A stretch of DNA of 5,701 nucleotides from Clostridia bacterium (GCA_022360735.1 JAKSCF010000708.1:1-5701), one strand, 5' to 3'. Positions 1 through 5,213 are shown, counted from the first letter of the stretch. Program-made: numbers and translations. Notes: generated from the letters alone by a model not told the origin.

Positions 1-645
1 AAATCTACAATTGCCAAGCTTATAGCTAGATTTTGGGATGTTTCTGAAGGAAGGATATGTATTGGGGGTGTTGATATTAGAAAAATACCTCTCAAGCAAC
101 TATCCACATATATAAGTTTTGTCTCACAAGATAATTTCTTATTTGATTGTACTCTTTTAGAGAATATCCGCATGGGAAATCCTGAATCAAGTGATAATCA
201 AGTGATTGAGGCGGCCAAGGCAGCGAGATGCCATGAGTTCATTACCAAGCTTTATAAAGGATATCAAACGACTGCAGGTGAAGCAGGTAACAGACTTTCA
301 GGGGGAGAGAAACAGAGAATATGTATTGCCAGGGCCATACTTAAAGATGCCCCCATCGTAATCTTAGATGAGGCAACCGCCTATACAGACCCTGAGAATG
401 AGTGGGAAATACAGAAGTCTATATCAGCATTAACAAAAGGCAAAATGTTAATTGTAATTGCCCACAGGCTAACAACAATTAGAGATGCAGATAAAATAGT
501 GCTTATAAATAATGGTGAAGTGCAAGCTGAAGATACTCATGACAATTTGTTGAACCAGAGTAAAGTATACCATAATATGTGGAATGCTCTGGTTAACTCA
601 AAAAGCTGGATAGCAGAAAGGAAGGGGGGGCAACGACATGCTTGA
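1..645 (+). CDS. ABC half-transporter, ATP-binding domain (5' end outside window)
   Basis: This is the C-terminal 214 residues of an exporter-type (type IV fold) ABC half-transporter; the membrane domain and most of Walker A lie left of the window. The visible protein opens with KST, the end of the Walker A GKST. It continues with a Q-loop (SFVSQDN, Gln at visible residue 43), the signature LSGGEKQR (99-106), Walker B IVILDEAT (Asp-Glu at 123-124), a D-loop and an H-loop IAHR (His 155). The frame is open from base 1, so an internal ATG at 172 is not the real start. All catalytic motifs look intact, although the D-loop reads YTD where its partner has SID. It overlaps the next gene by 8 nt, and both share an ARCHEF segment, so they very probably form a heterodimer at the membrane. 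The substrate cannot be read from the sequence; the downstream neighbours hint at iron, haem or siderophores. Confidence 0.95.
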   Translation, partial: KSTIAKLIARFWDVSEGRICIGGVDIRKIPLKQLSTYISFVSQDNFLFDCTLLENIRMGNPESSDNQVIEAAKAARCHEFITKLYKGYQTTAGEAGNRLSGGEKQRICIARAILKDAPIVILDEATAYTDPENEWEIQKSISALTKGKMLIVIAHRLTTIRDADKIVLINNGEVQAEDTHDNLLNQSKVYHNMWNALVNSKSWIAERKGGQRHA

Positions 646-2383
646 TTCGGTAAAAAAGATAATAAACTGGACTGAGAAGTATAAAAGAAGGATGTATATG
701 GGATTTTTATGGACATTCTTTATAAGCATATCGGTTTCATTATCTATTATGATTGCGGCATACTCAGTGTACAGAGTTTTACTGGATATAAGAGGGGAAG
801 CTGCATTGCCTTCGAAATTTGCACTGTGGATGTTTATTGCAGTCGCTGTATCTGTTGGCTTTAGATTTTTATTTACTCATCTTCGAATGGCTACTTTGGA
901 TTCGATAAGTTATGAAAAAACAGCGGATGAGAGAATAGAAATAGGTAATGTATTAAAAAGAGTTCCTCTAGGCTATTTTGAGCAGAAAAAGACTGGAGAT
1001 ATTACTGCGGTTATAACAACTCAACTGACACTTCTAGAGAATCTTGGTATTGGTATGATTAATAGAATGATAAGTGGTTATATTACTACAGGAGTAATCA
1101 TTCTATATCTGATAATTTTTAAAATAGAAGCTGCATTGATTAGTATACTAGGAATATTCCTTTCATCACTGGTTATTAAATGGCTTTATAACGAAAGCAA
1201 TAGAACGTGGCCTATTGTACATAAGGCGCAGGAAGATATGTCTAGTGGAACGATTGAATATATTCATGGGCTTAGTGAAGTGAAATCTTATGGTAATGAA
1301 AACAAAGCGTTGGATACCATAAAAGGTGCTTTTAACGATAGCAAAAACATTAACATAGCTGTTGAAAAGAAATATGCACCTATCTCTTCTCTACATCATT
1401 TTGCAATAAAAACGGCAATATGTGTGCTTATATTTCTAATATCTCTATTAACGATAGAGGGCGAGCTTTCATTGTTTTACTCATTAATGATGTTGATGTT
1501 TGTATTTACAATGTTCGAGGGTGTGGAAAGTGTTAAGGATGCAGCTCATGGCTTAGGTATGATTGAATCCAATATTAAGAATCTTAATAGCATTAAAGAA
1601 GCTGAGTTTATTGATGCAGACGGGCAAGATATTAATATTGACAAATTCGATGTCGAATTTAAAAATGTTAGCTTTGCATATGATTCTGTTGATGTTATAC
1701 GTGACGTGAGTTTTAAAATTCAGCAAGGGAGTACTGTTGCTATTGTAGGTCCTTCAGGGAGCGGTAAGACAACTATATGTAATCTTATAGCAAGATTTTA
1801 TGATGTTCAGAAGGGAAGTATTAAAGTAGGCAATCATGATATTAGAGAATTGTCTTGTGACAGCTTGCTTAAAAACATAAGTATGGTGTTTCAGAAGGTT
1901 TATTTGTTCCATGATACTATTGAGAATAATATCTTGTTTGGAAATCCAAACGCATCAAAAGAGCAAATCATAGAAGCAGCGAAAAAAGCAAGATGTCATG
2001 AGTTTATTATGAACTTTCCTGATGGTTATGAAACTATTGTCGGTGACGGTGGTGGTACACTATCAGGAGGTGAAAAGCAGAGAATTTCACTAGCAAGAGC
2101 AATGTTGAAAAATGCTCCAATAGTGATGTTGGATGAAGCAACAGCTAGCATCGATCCGGAGAATGAACACCATATCCATCATGCAATTAGTGAATTGACG
2201 AAGGGTAAAACAGTTATTACGATTGCACATAAGTTATCAACGGTAACAAATGCTGATAACATTATTGTACTGAAAGATGGAGAAATATCCGAGCAAGGTA
2301 AACATGTTGAGCTACTGAAAAATGACGGTATTTATAAGAAATTTATTGAAATCAAGGAAAAAGCTGAAGGTTGGAAGTTTTAG
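638..2383 (+). CDS. ABC half-transporter, fused membrane and ATP-binding domains
   Basis: This is a full-length exporter-type ABC half-transporter of 581 residues, the usual size. Residues 1-320 form the membrane domain, with hydrophobic helices near 23-45, 62-80, 138-160, 162-180 and 256-297. The nucleotide-binding domain follows: A-loop Tyr348, Walker A GPSGSGKT (371-378), Q-loop Gln419, signature LSGGEKQR (475-482), Walker B IVMLDEAT (Asp499, Glu500), D-loop SID (504-506) and H-loop His531. All are consensus, so it should be ATPase-competent. The ATG at 638 lies inside the previous gene, whose TGA ends at 645, and a G-rich ribosome site (GAAGGGGGGG, 621-630) sits 7 nt upstream. This implies translational coupling and a heterodimer with the preceding protein. 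Exporter-fold pairs next to ECF parts include siderophore or haem importers of the YbtPQ/IrtAB type as well as true exporters, so direction and substrate remain open. Confidence 0.96.
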   Translation: MLDSVKKIINWTEKYKRRMYMGFLWTFFISISVSLSIMIAAYSVYRVLLDIRGEAALPSKFALWMFIAVAVSVGFRFLFTHLRMATLDSISYEKTADERIEIGNVLKRVPLGYFEQKKTGDITAVITTQLTLLENLGIGMINRMISGYITTGVIILYLIIFKIEAALISILGIFLSSLVIKWLYNESNRTWPIVHKAQEDMSSGTIEYIHGLSEVKSYGNENKALDTIKGAFNDSKNINIAVEKKYAPISSLHHFAIKTAICVLIFLISLLTIEGELSLFYSLMMLMFVFTMFEGVESVKDAAHGLGMIESNIKNLNSIKEAEFIDADGQDINIDKFDVEFKNVSFAYDSVDVIRDVSFKIQQGSTVAIVGPSGSGKTTICNLIARFYDVQKGSIKVGNHDIRELSCDSLLKNISMVFQKVYLFHDTIENNILFGNPNASKEQIIEAAKKARCHEFIMNFPDGYETIVGDGGGTLSGGEKQRISLARAMLKNAPIVMLDEATASIDPENEHHIHHAISELTKGKTVITIAHKLSTVTNADNIIVLKDGEISEQGKHVELLKNDGIYKKFIEIKEKAEGWKF

Positions 2384-2398
2384 AAAAGAGGAGAAAGT

Positions 2399-2638
2399 AT
2401 GAGTGAAAAGAAGAGCACAAGCTACAAAAAGAAGAATATGGAAAAATTTACAGTAAGAGACTTCATTACAATGGCGCTTTTTCTGGTGTTGGTATTTATT
2501 GTTTATAGTGTAGTGGGAATGTCTATAGGCTTAGCGTTTCCTATCTATAGTGCAGTATTTATACATACAGGCTGCTCATTATTCTGGGGAATAATCTTTG
2601 CACTAAAATCAGAAAGAAATGGGTTGTATTTACATTAA
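2399..2638 (+). pseudogene. Truncated ECF transporter S-component (MptD/Trep_Strep-like), N-terminal part
   Basis: The 79-residue product resembles the N-terminus of MptD/Trep_Strep S-components, the substrate-binding membrane subunits of energy-coupling-factor importers. A lysine-rich head leads into FTVRDFITMALFL, the family's usual opening, then two membrane helices (about 22-43 and 48-69), then KSERNG, where family members have a short basic loop. Complete members are roughly 190 residues with several more helices. No further membrane helix is readable in any + frame after the stop, and no EcfT or EcfA gene follows. The start is supported by AGGAG (2389-2393), 5 nt upstream, and the gap to the preceding stop is 15 nt, as expected in one operon. 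The short product might still be made but is unlikely to function. The family call comes from pattern recognition of the N-terminus and from gene order. Confidence 0.72.
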
Positions 2639-2752
2639 GTGAAAGACGATTTGTTAGTAAGTCTAGAAGAAGAAATAGAAGGAACACGAGACTTTTTGAT
2701 AAAAGATCATATTTCAAAATTCTATGGAATATGCGGAAAGTGTCATGAGTAA
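2639..2752 (+). pseudogene. C-terminal remnant of a Fur-family metalloregulator
   Basis: In the same frame and directly after the S-component stop codon, 37 codons are open to a TAA at 2750-2752. The peptide begins VKDDLLVSLEEEIE, continues with FLIKDH and ends FYGICGKCHE. This matches the end of Fur/PerR/Zur-type regulators: an acidic amphipathic helix (DDLL-x-LE-x-x-IE), then I-x-DH, then FYGIC-x-x-C, whose CxxC is the second half of the structural zinc site. The DNA-binding winged helix, the metal-sensing histidines and the first CxxC are missing. No ribosome site or plausible start exists, so this is a fragment and not a small gene. Its position suggests that a deletion joined the front of the S-component gene to the back of a fur-like gene. 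Known from the family: the motif layout. Inferred: the deletion. Confidence 0.7.
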
Positions 2753-2792
2753 TGCTACAGTTGTCAGAAAAAAGATTAGAACAAAGATAAGT

Positions 2793-2954
2793 TTAGCCTA
2801 GCTGCATCATCAAACTAAGCTTATAATTTCTTACATATATCTTATCATCTCTTATAAATCCTACAGAATCTCCAACTATAAATTCATCATTACAAAACCC
2901 TAATAGATAGTTTTTTTCATGGGTACTTATTTTTATAAAATCTAAGGTTTTCAT
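2793..2954 (-). CDS. Possible small ORF or gene fragment, unrecognised
   Basis: Reading leftward from an ATG at 2954, 53 codons run to a stop at 2793-2795. The peptide (MKTLDFIKISTHEKN at its start, ending in YKLSLMMQLG) has a fairly balanced composition, with several Asp and Gly, and reads more like protein than typical AT-rich noise. I do not recognise a family. No Shine-Dalgarno sequence precedes the ATG. A longer version starting at TTG 3023 would run through a terminator-like hairpin, so I do not favour it. It is either a fragment of a lost gene or chance. Confidence 0.17.
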   Translation of the reverse strand: MKTLDFIKISTHEKNYLLGFCNDEFIVGDSVGFIRDDKIYVRNYKLSLMMQLG

Positions 2955-2994
2955 ACCAGGCAATTTAAATATGTGATTTTTGACAAAAAACAAT

Positions 2995-3020
2995 AAAAAA
3001 AGCCCTATTTCTAAGGCTTT
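2995..3020 (-). terminator. Leftward rho-independent terminator-like hairpin
   Basis: The arms AAAGCC (2999-3004) and GGCTTT (3015-3020) form a 6-bp stem around a 10-nt loop. Read on the minus strand, the stem runs straight into a T7 tract (complement of A at 2995-3001), followed by another T-rich block. That polarity is right for an intrinsic terminator of leftward transcription. On the + strand no T-run follows. No leftward gene ends here within the window, so it may belong to a gene that has been lost. Confidence 0.5.
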
Positions 3021-3080
3021 CAAAAAATTTGTATTTTATTCAACTGTCAAAGACCCGGATTATTTGAAAATTGTTTTGGG

Positions 3081-3112
3081 GTTACAGCAACAGCGAGAAC
3101 GCTAACTGTTAC
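3081..3112. repeat. Interrupted inverted repeat upstream of the toxin-antitoxin promoter
   Basis: The outer arms GTTACAG (3081-3087) and CTGTTAC (3106-3112) pair except for one T-T mismatch. The inner arms AGCG (3092-3095) and CGCT (3100-3103) close a 4-nt AGAA loop. Neither strand has a T-run in the terminator position, so this is more likely a protein-binding site, a mobile-element edge or a structured relic than a terminator. It ends 10 nt before the candidate -35 of the antitoxin promoter. Confidence 0.45.
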
Positions 3113-3122
3113 AAAAAAATTA

Positions 3123-3152
3123 TTGATTTTAATAGTAAGAAAGGAGTATAAT
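3123..3152 (+). promoter_or_regulatory. Promoter of the toxin-antitoxin operon
   Basis: TTGATT (3123-3128) and a perfect TATAAT (3147-3152) are separated by 18 nt, a good sigma-70/sigma-A-type promoter. Transcription would start near 3159, about 27 nt before the antitoxin ATG. Antitoxins of this kind usually repress their own promoter together with the toxin, but I see only weak dyad symmetry over the -10 (around TAGAATGCTA), so the operator is not placed. Confidence 0.65.
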
Positions 3153-3185
3153 ATGATTAGAATGCTACTATGAGGAGTTGGTACC

Positions 3186-3470
3186 ATGCAAATTAAACCA
3201 TCTGCAACCATCCGACAAAACTACAATGAAATCGCGGCTTTGTGCAAGTCTTCCGGGGAGCCGGTATATCTTACTAAAAATGGTGAGGGTGATCTTGTGG
3301 TTATGGATATAGAGACATTTACCCGCCGTGAAAAAATGCTAAAGCTGCGGGAGGAACTGTTGGCAGTTGAAGAAGACCGTCTGGCTGGCCGTACGGGAGT
3401 TACACCGGAAGAACTGGACAAATATCTGGACAGTATAATTGACGAGGTGGAACATGGGAAAGATGCCTAA
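3186..3470 (+). CDS. Type II antitoxin, Phd/YefM family
   Basis: The 94-residue protein has the Phd/YefM layout. The N-terminal DNA-binding half (about 1-48) contains ATIRQNYNEIAALCKSSGEP, then VYLTKNGEGDLVVMDIETF, a strand-loop-strand typical of the family. The charged helical C-terminal half (about 50-94) would wrap the toxin and neutralise it. The start has a clear AGGAG (3173-3177), 8 nt upstream. The toxin gene begins inside its 3' end, the usual antitoxin-first operon order, which couples toxin synthesis to antitoxin translation. The gene is distinctly richer in GC than the transporter genes (60 of 120 bases at 3301-3420 against 20 of 60 at 1441-1500 by hand count), consistent with separate acquisition. 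It would act in the cytoplasm as both toxin inhibitor and operon repressor. Confidence 0.9.
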   Translation: MQIKPSATIRQNYNEIAALCKSSGEPVYLTKNGEGDLVVMDIETFTRREKMLKLREELLAVEEDRLAGRTGVTPEELDKYLDSIIDEVEHGKDA

Positions 3471-3756
3471 ATATAAAATTATTGTTTCTGACCGCTCACG
3501 CAAAATGCTGGCAATTTTGGTTCAAAAAAGCCCTTCTGCTGCCCGCAAATTAAAAAACAGATTAATGGATGCCATCTGCTCCCTTTACAAAATGCCTGGA
3601 CGTTTTTCATTTCTGGAGGCCGATTTTATTCCACCCAATAAATATCATAAGATGTATGTAGAAAAATGGTATCTTGTTTTATATCAGATTAAGGATCAAA
3701 CGGTATATGTGGATTATATCGTTGATTGCAGGCAGGATTATGGGTGGCTACAGTAA
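3454..3756 (+). CDS. Type II toxin, RelE/ParE family
   Basis: With the ATG at 3454 the product is 100 residues, normal for RelE/ParE toxins. It opens with the YKIIVSD strand, followed by two helices rich in Lys and Arg (about 14-45), the PGRF turn (48-51), and the C-terminal sheet WYLVLYQIKDQTVYVDYIVD (72-91) ending in CRQDY (92-96), the family's characteristic tail. Such toxins either cleave mRNA on the ribosome (RelE/YoeB) or poison gyrase (ParE); the sequence does not decide which. I chose 3454 because GAGG (3444-3447) lies 6 nt upstream. ATG 3463 is the alternative, giving an 8-nt overlap with the antitoxin; an ATG at 3439 would make an unusual leader. The frame remains open for 87 codons beyond the TAA, described separately. 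Confidence 0.86.
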   Translation: MGKMPKYKIIVSDRSRKMLAILVQKSPSAARKLKNRLMDAICSLYKMPGRFSFLEADFIPPNKYHKMYVEKWYLVLYQIKDQTVYVDYIVDCRQDYGWLQ

Positions 3757-4017
3757 CCTTTTTATTATCATAAAAGAGGCAGCAGAAAGGCTGCCAGCAA
3801 GTTTGAAGGTATTGTGTTTGCCAGGAGTCAAGACCATGAGGAGGAATTGGTTAAAAAGCTGATTTCTGATTATTTGATTGAAGCTGAAGAACCTTTTAGT
3901 ATGATCAAAGGCTCCGATAATACATTGGAAAAAATATGCAAGAAACGTCCCGAACTTATCGGAATAACGCCGGAACAGGGATATATTTATAATAATTTCA
4001 CTCACAGGAAAATATAA
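3757..4017 (+). pseudogene. Unrecognised open frame behind the toxin, probable gene fragment
   Basis: In the toxin's own frame, 86 sense codons follow the toxin TAA before the next stop at 4015-4017. The encoded peptide includes ASKFEGIVFARSQDHEEELV, a Lys/Glu-rich helical stretch, then KKRPELIGITPEQGYIY. It has the look of real protein, but I do not recognise it. The only usable start is GTG 3814, with GAAGG just 4 nt upstream (a 67-residue product); no ATG lies near the front. It could be the tail of a lost gene brought in with the toxin-antitoxin DNA, a small gene starting at GTG, or an extension reached by stop-codon readthrough. A fragment is the simplest reading. The leftward frame over the same DNA looks like a shadow. 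Confidence 0.35.
3778..3795. repeat. GC-rich hairpin after the toxin gene
   Basis: GGCAGC (3778-3783) and GCTGCC (3790-3795) form a perfect 6-bp stem with a 6-nt loop, starting 21 nt past the toxin stop. No T-run follows on the + strand. On the minus strand the stem is followed by TCTTTTATGA, a weak terminator tail. It may act as a 3'-end stabiliser or an imperfect terminator for the toxin-antitoxin transcript. Confidence 0.35.
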
Positions 4018-4045
4018 TTCATATTGTCCTTATTGTACAAAAGTG

Positions 4046-4723
4046 CTATTTGGCAAGTAAATCCTGTAATTGGCTACTTGAATATTGGTCATGTTCGATA
4101 TCTGTCATGCCTAAATATTCATCTAACGATGTTAAAATATCTTTATCACCATTTTTAACGAATACAGAGGAACCGCTAATGACACCATCTCCTGATTCCA
4201 TAAACGATACGATGCTAGAAAATTCGCCAGGGTATTCAAGTAAAAGTATCATATTATCCGACCATCCCTTTGGCTGAATGTACGATTTTCCCCAAGCTGT
4301 CATAGATGTTGCGGCAATCGTTTCACTGCCATAACTTGCGTTTATCATATTCGCAAATATAGAACCATTTATTTTATGTTTAAGTTTTTCCATAGTATTG
4401 TCAGAAATATTTATTTCTCCTGAAAAGGAACGCATTGCTTGTAGCAAAATATCATCTGGAGATTTTATTAGATATACTTTTGCGGGTATGCTATAATCTT
4501 GGGAAGCTATTTTATTCATAATTTGCCCCAAAGCTTCAGAAGCTGACATAAGGGCCAAATACTCTTTGTTTTCAGCTAATTCATCCATTTCACAGGTTAA
4601 AGCGACTCCTTCCGTAGTCAAAAACCCGTTCAAATCTTCTGGCTTTTCAGCGTGATTGCTACAAGCAACCAATATAAACACACTTAACATTATCAATGAT
4701 ATCAGTAATAATTTTCTATTCAT
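4046..4723 (-). CDS. Predicted lipoprotein of unknown function
   Basis: This leftward gene encodes 225 residues. The N-terminus is a classic lipoprotein signal: Met-Asn-Arg-Lys, a hydrophobic core LLLISLIMLSVFI, and the lipobox LVAC with Cys21 as the lipidated residue. After cleavage it should be anchored to the outer face of the cytoplasmic membrane. The mature part is acidic and mixed helix/strand, with no other membrane segment, no repeats and no motif I can name. Segments such as SASEALGQIMNKIA and GWSDNMILLLEYPGEF are likely structured. The start is well supported: GGAGG (complement of 4731-4735) lies 7 nt upstream and an extended -10 promoter lies just beyond. It stands alone, converging on the fragment that ends at 4017. 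I cannot infer its function from its neighbours, since they are relics. Confidence 0.88.
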   Translation of the reverse strand: MNRKLLLISLIMLSVFILVACSNHAEKPEDLNGFLTTEGVALTCEMDELAENKEYLALMSASEALGQIMNKIASQDYSIPAKVYLIKSPDDILLQAMRSFSGEINISDNTMEKLKHKINGSIFANMINASYGSETIAATSMTAWGKSYIQPKGWSDNMILLLEYPGEFSSIVSFMESGDGVISGSSVFVKNGDKDILTSLDEYLGMTDIEHDQYSSSQLQDLLAK

Positions 4724-4753
4724 TCTAAATCCTCCAATAAATAAGTTGTTCTT

Positions 4754-4762
4754 ATTATACCA
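4754..4762 (-). promoter_or_regulatory. Extended -10 promoter of the lipoprotein gene
   Basis: On the minus strand the sequence reads TGGTATAAT, a perfect extended -10 (TGnTATAAT), with TATAAT at complement 4754-4759. The region 17 nt upstream (TAGCAT) is a poor -35, as is common when the TG extension is present. The distance to the ATG at 4723 is about 30 nt, leaving a short leader with the GGAGG site. Confidence 0.65.
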
Positions 4763-4786
4763 CTTTACTTATTTTAATGCTAGATA

Positions 4787-4810
4787 GTGGCTGTCCGTTT
4801 GAGCAGCCAC
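4787..4810. repeat. Hairpin upstream of the possible transposase remnant
   Basis: GTGGCTG (4787-4793) and CAGCCAC (4804-4810) form a perfect 7-bp stem around a 10-nt loop. No T-run follows on either side, which argues against a terminator. It lies 54 nt before the ATG of the candidate transposase relic, where an insertion sequence would have its left end or a hairpin limiting transposase expression. The other end of such an element is not visible in the window. Confidence 0.4.
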
Positions 4811-4863
4811 CATCCCTCGAATTCAGGTAATAGCCACAAAGCTAAAACGAAGGGGGGCACCTT

Positions 4864-4999
4864 ATGAAAAGCATATCATTTAATACAGGTGAAATGAAAC
4901 AGGAAAAAAGCTTCTGTATGGTTTTTAGCATTTATACAATTCGGAAAGAAAATTGGTGTTTTTGATTTGTTCGAGCAGGTCAATACATTAAGACATTAG
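4864..4999 (+). pseudogene. Possible insertion-sequence transposase N-terminus, frameshifted and truncated
   Basis: An ATG at 4864, preceded 6 nt upstream by AAGGGGGG (4850-4857), starts MKSISFNTGEMKQEK. An A6 run (4904-4909) then shifts the frame: dropping one A continues into ASVWFLAFIQFGKKIGVF and DLFEQV before a stop at 4997-4999. The joined peptide of about 44 residues resembles the N-terminal part of DDE insertion-sequence transposases, which often have a helical segment of the form F-x-x-KIG-x-F-x-x-F just before the DNA-binding region. No catalytic residues are present and the rest is gone. I am fairly sure that one ORF was broken here (good start, good ribosome site, clean one-base repair) and less sure that it was a transposase. 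Confidence 0.4.
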
Positions 5000-5213
5000 G
5001 AATTTGTTAATGTTACTGATAAGTTTTACTATGGTACAAGAACATTTAACGCAAAAAATTATACTGCACTAATCAGTACATATTCAGACCATAAGGCAAT
5101 GCCAGAAGAGAACCGAACCATTACTGAAAGAAATCGCTGAAACAATTGACTGCTGTGGCGGAAAATTTACCCTTTCTGATACTATGTTTTTGTGCATGAG
5201 AAGAAAACCATAA
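5000..5213 (+). pseudogene. C-terminal remnant of a class I SAM-dependent methyltransferase, frameshifted
   Basis: Two adjoining frames read as one protein end. The first (5000 to about 5116) gives EFVNVTDKFYYGTRTFNAKN followed by YTALISTYSDHKAMPEENR. The second (about 5115 to the stop at 5211-5213) gives EPLLKEIAETIDCCGG, then KFTLSDTMFLCMRRKP. This matches the C-terminal region of small UbiE/MenG-like methyltransferases from Firmicutes: a Y-x-G-T-R-T-F strand, L-x-x-YSDH, an acidic helix, and a final GGKITIYDT-type strand ending in Arg/Lys-Lys-Pro. The SAM-binding N-terminal half is missing. The frames differ by one base somewhere between about 5105 and 5120, and the 5' edge abuts the transposase-like relic. 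No start or ribosome site serves it, so it is dead. The family is recognised by pattern only. Confidence 0.6.

Larger units (their letters stand above)
2753..3122. other. Gene-poor AT-rich stretch between the Fur remnant and the toxin-antitoxin promoter
   Basis: No convincing gene is visible in this stretch. It holds a weak leftward open frame (2793-2954), a leftward terminator-like hairpin (about 2995-3020) and an inverted repeat (3081-3112). The + strand is closed by stops in all frames beyond short runs. The mix of an orphan terminator and open-frame scraps fits eroded DNA between two recombination points. Confidence 0.6.

Noticed and set aside
624..630. G7 tract as a phase-variation switch
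   Set aside because: It lies at the extreme 3' end of the first ABC gene and is better explained as the ribosome site of the second. A slip would change only the last few residues of the first gene.
2793..3023. Leftward 76-codon frame starting at TTG 3023
   Set aside because: Its first part runs through a terminator-like hairpin and T tract, and it has no ribosome site. Only the part from ATG 2954 is kept, as a weak possibility.
3081..3112. Terminator, riboswitch or tRNA-like element
   Set aside because: No T tail, too small for a known riboswitch, and no cloverleaf or anticodon arm.
3221..3421. Leftward frame opposite the antitoxin gene
   Set aside because: Ser/Arg-rich shadow of a well-supported gene, with no ribosome site.
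3674..3862. 62-codon + frame overlapping the toxin end
   Set aside because: Out of frame with the toxin, with implausible composition and no start signal.
3748..4005. Leftward 85-codon frame opposite the post-toxin region
   Set aside because: Phe/Ile-rich complement of a Lys/Glu-rich frame; the + strand reading looks more like protein.
4050..4277. 75-codon + frame opposite the lipoprotein gene
   Set aside because: Shadow of a gene with clear signal peptide, promoter and ribosome site on the other strand.
4787..4810. Rho-independent terminator for the 7-bp hairpin
   Set aside because: No T-run follows the stem on either strand.
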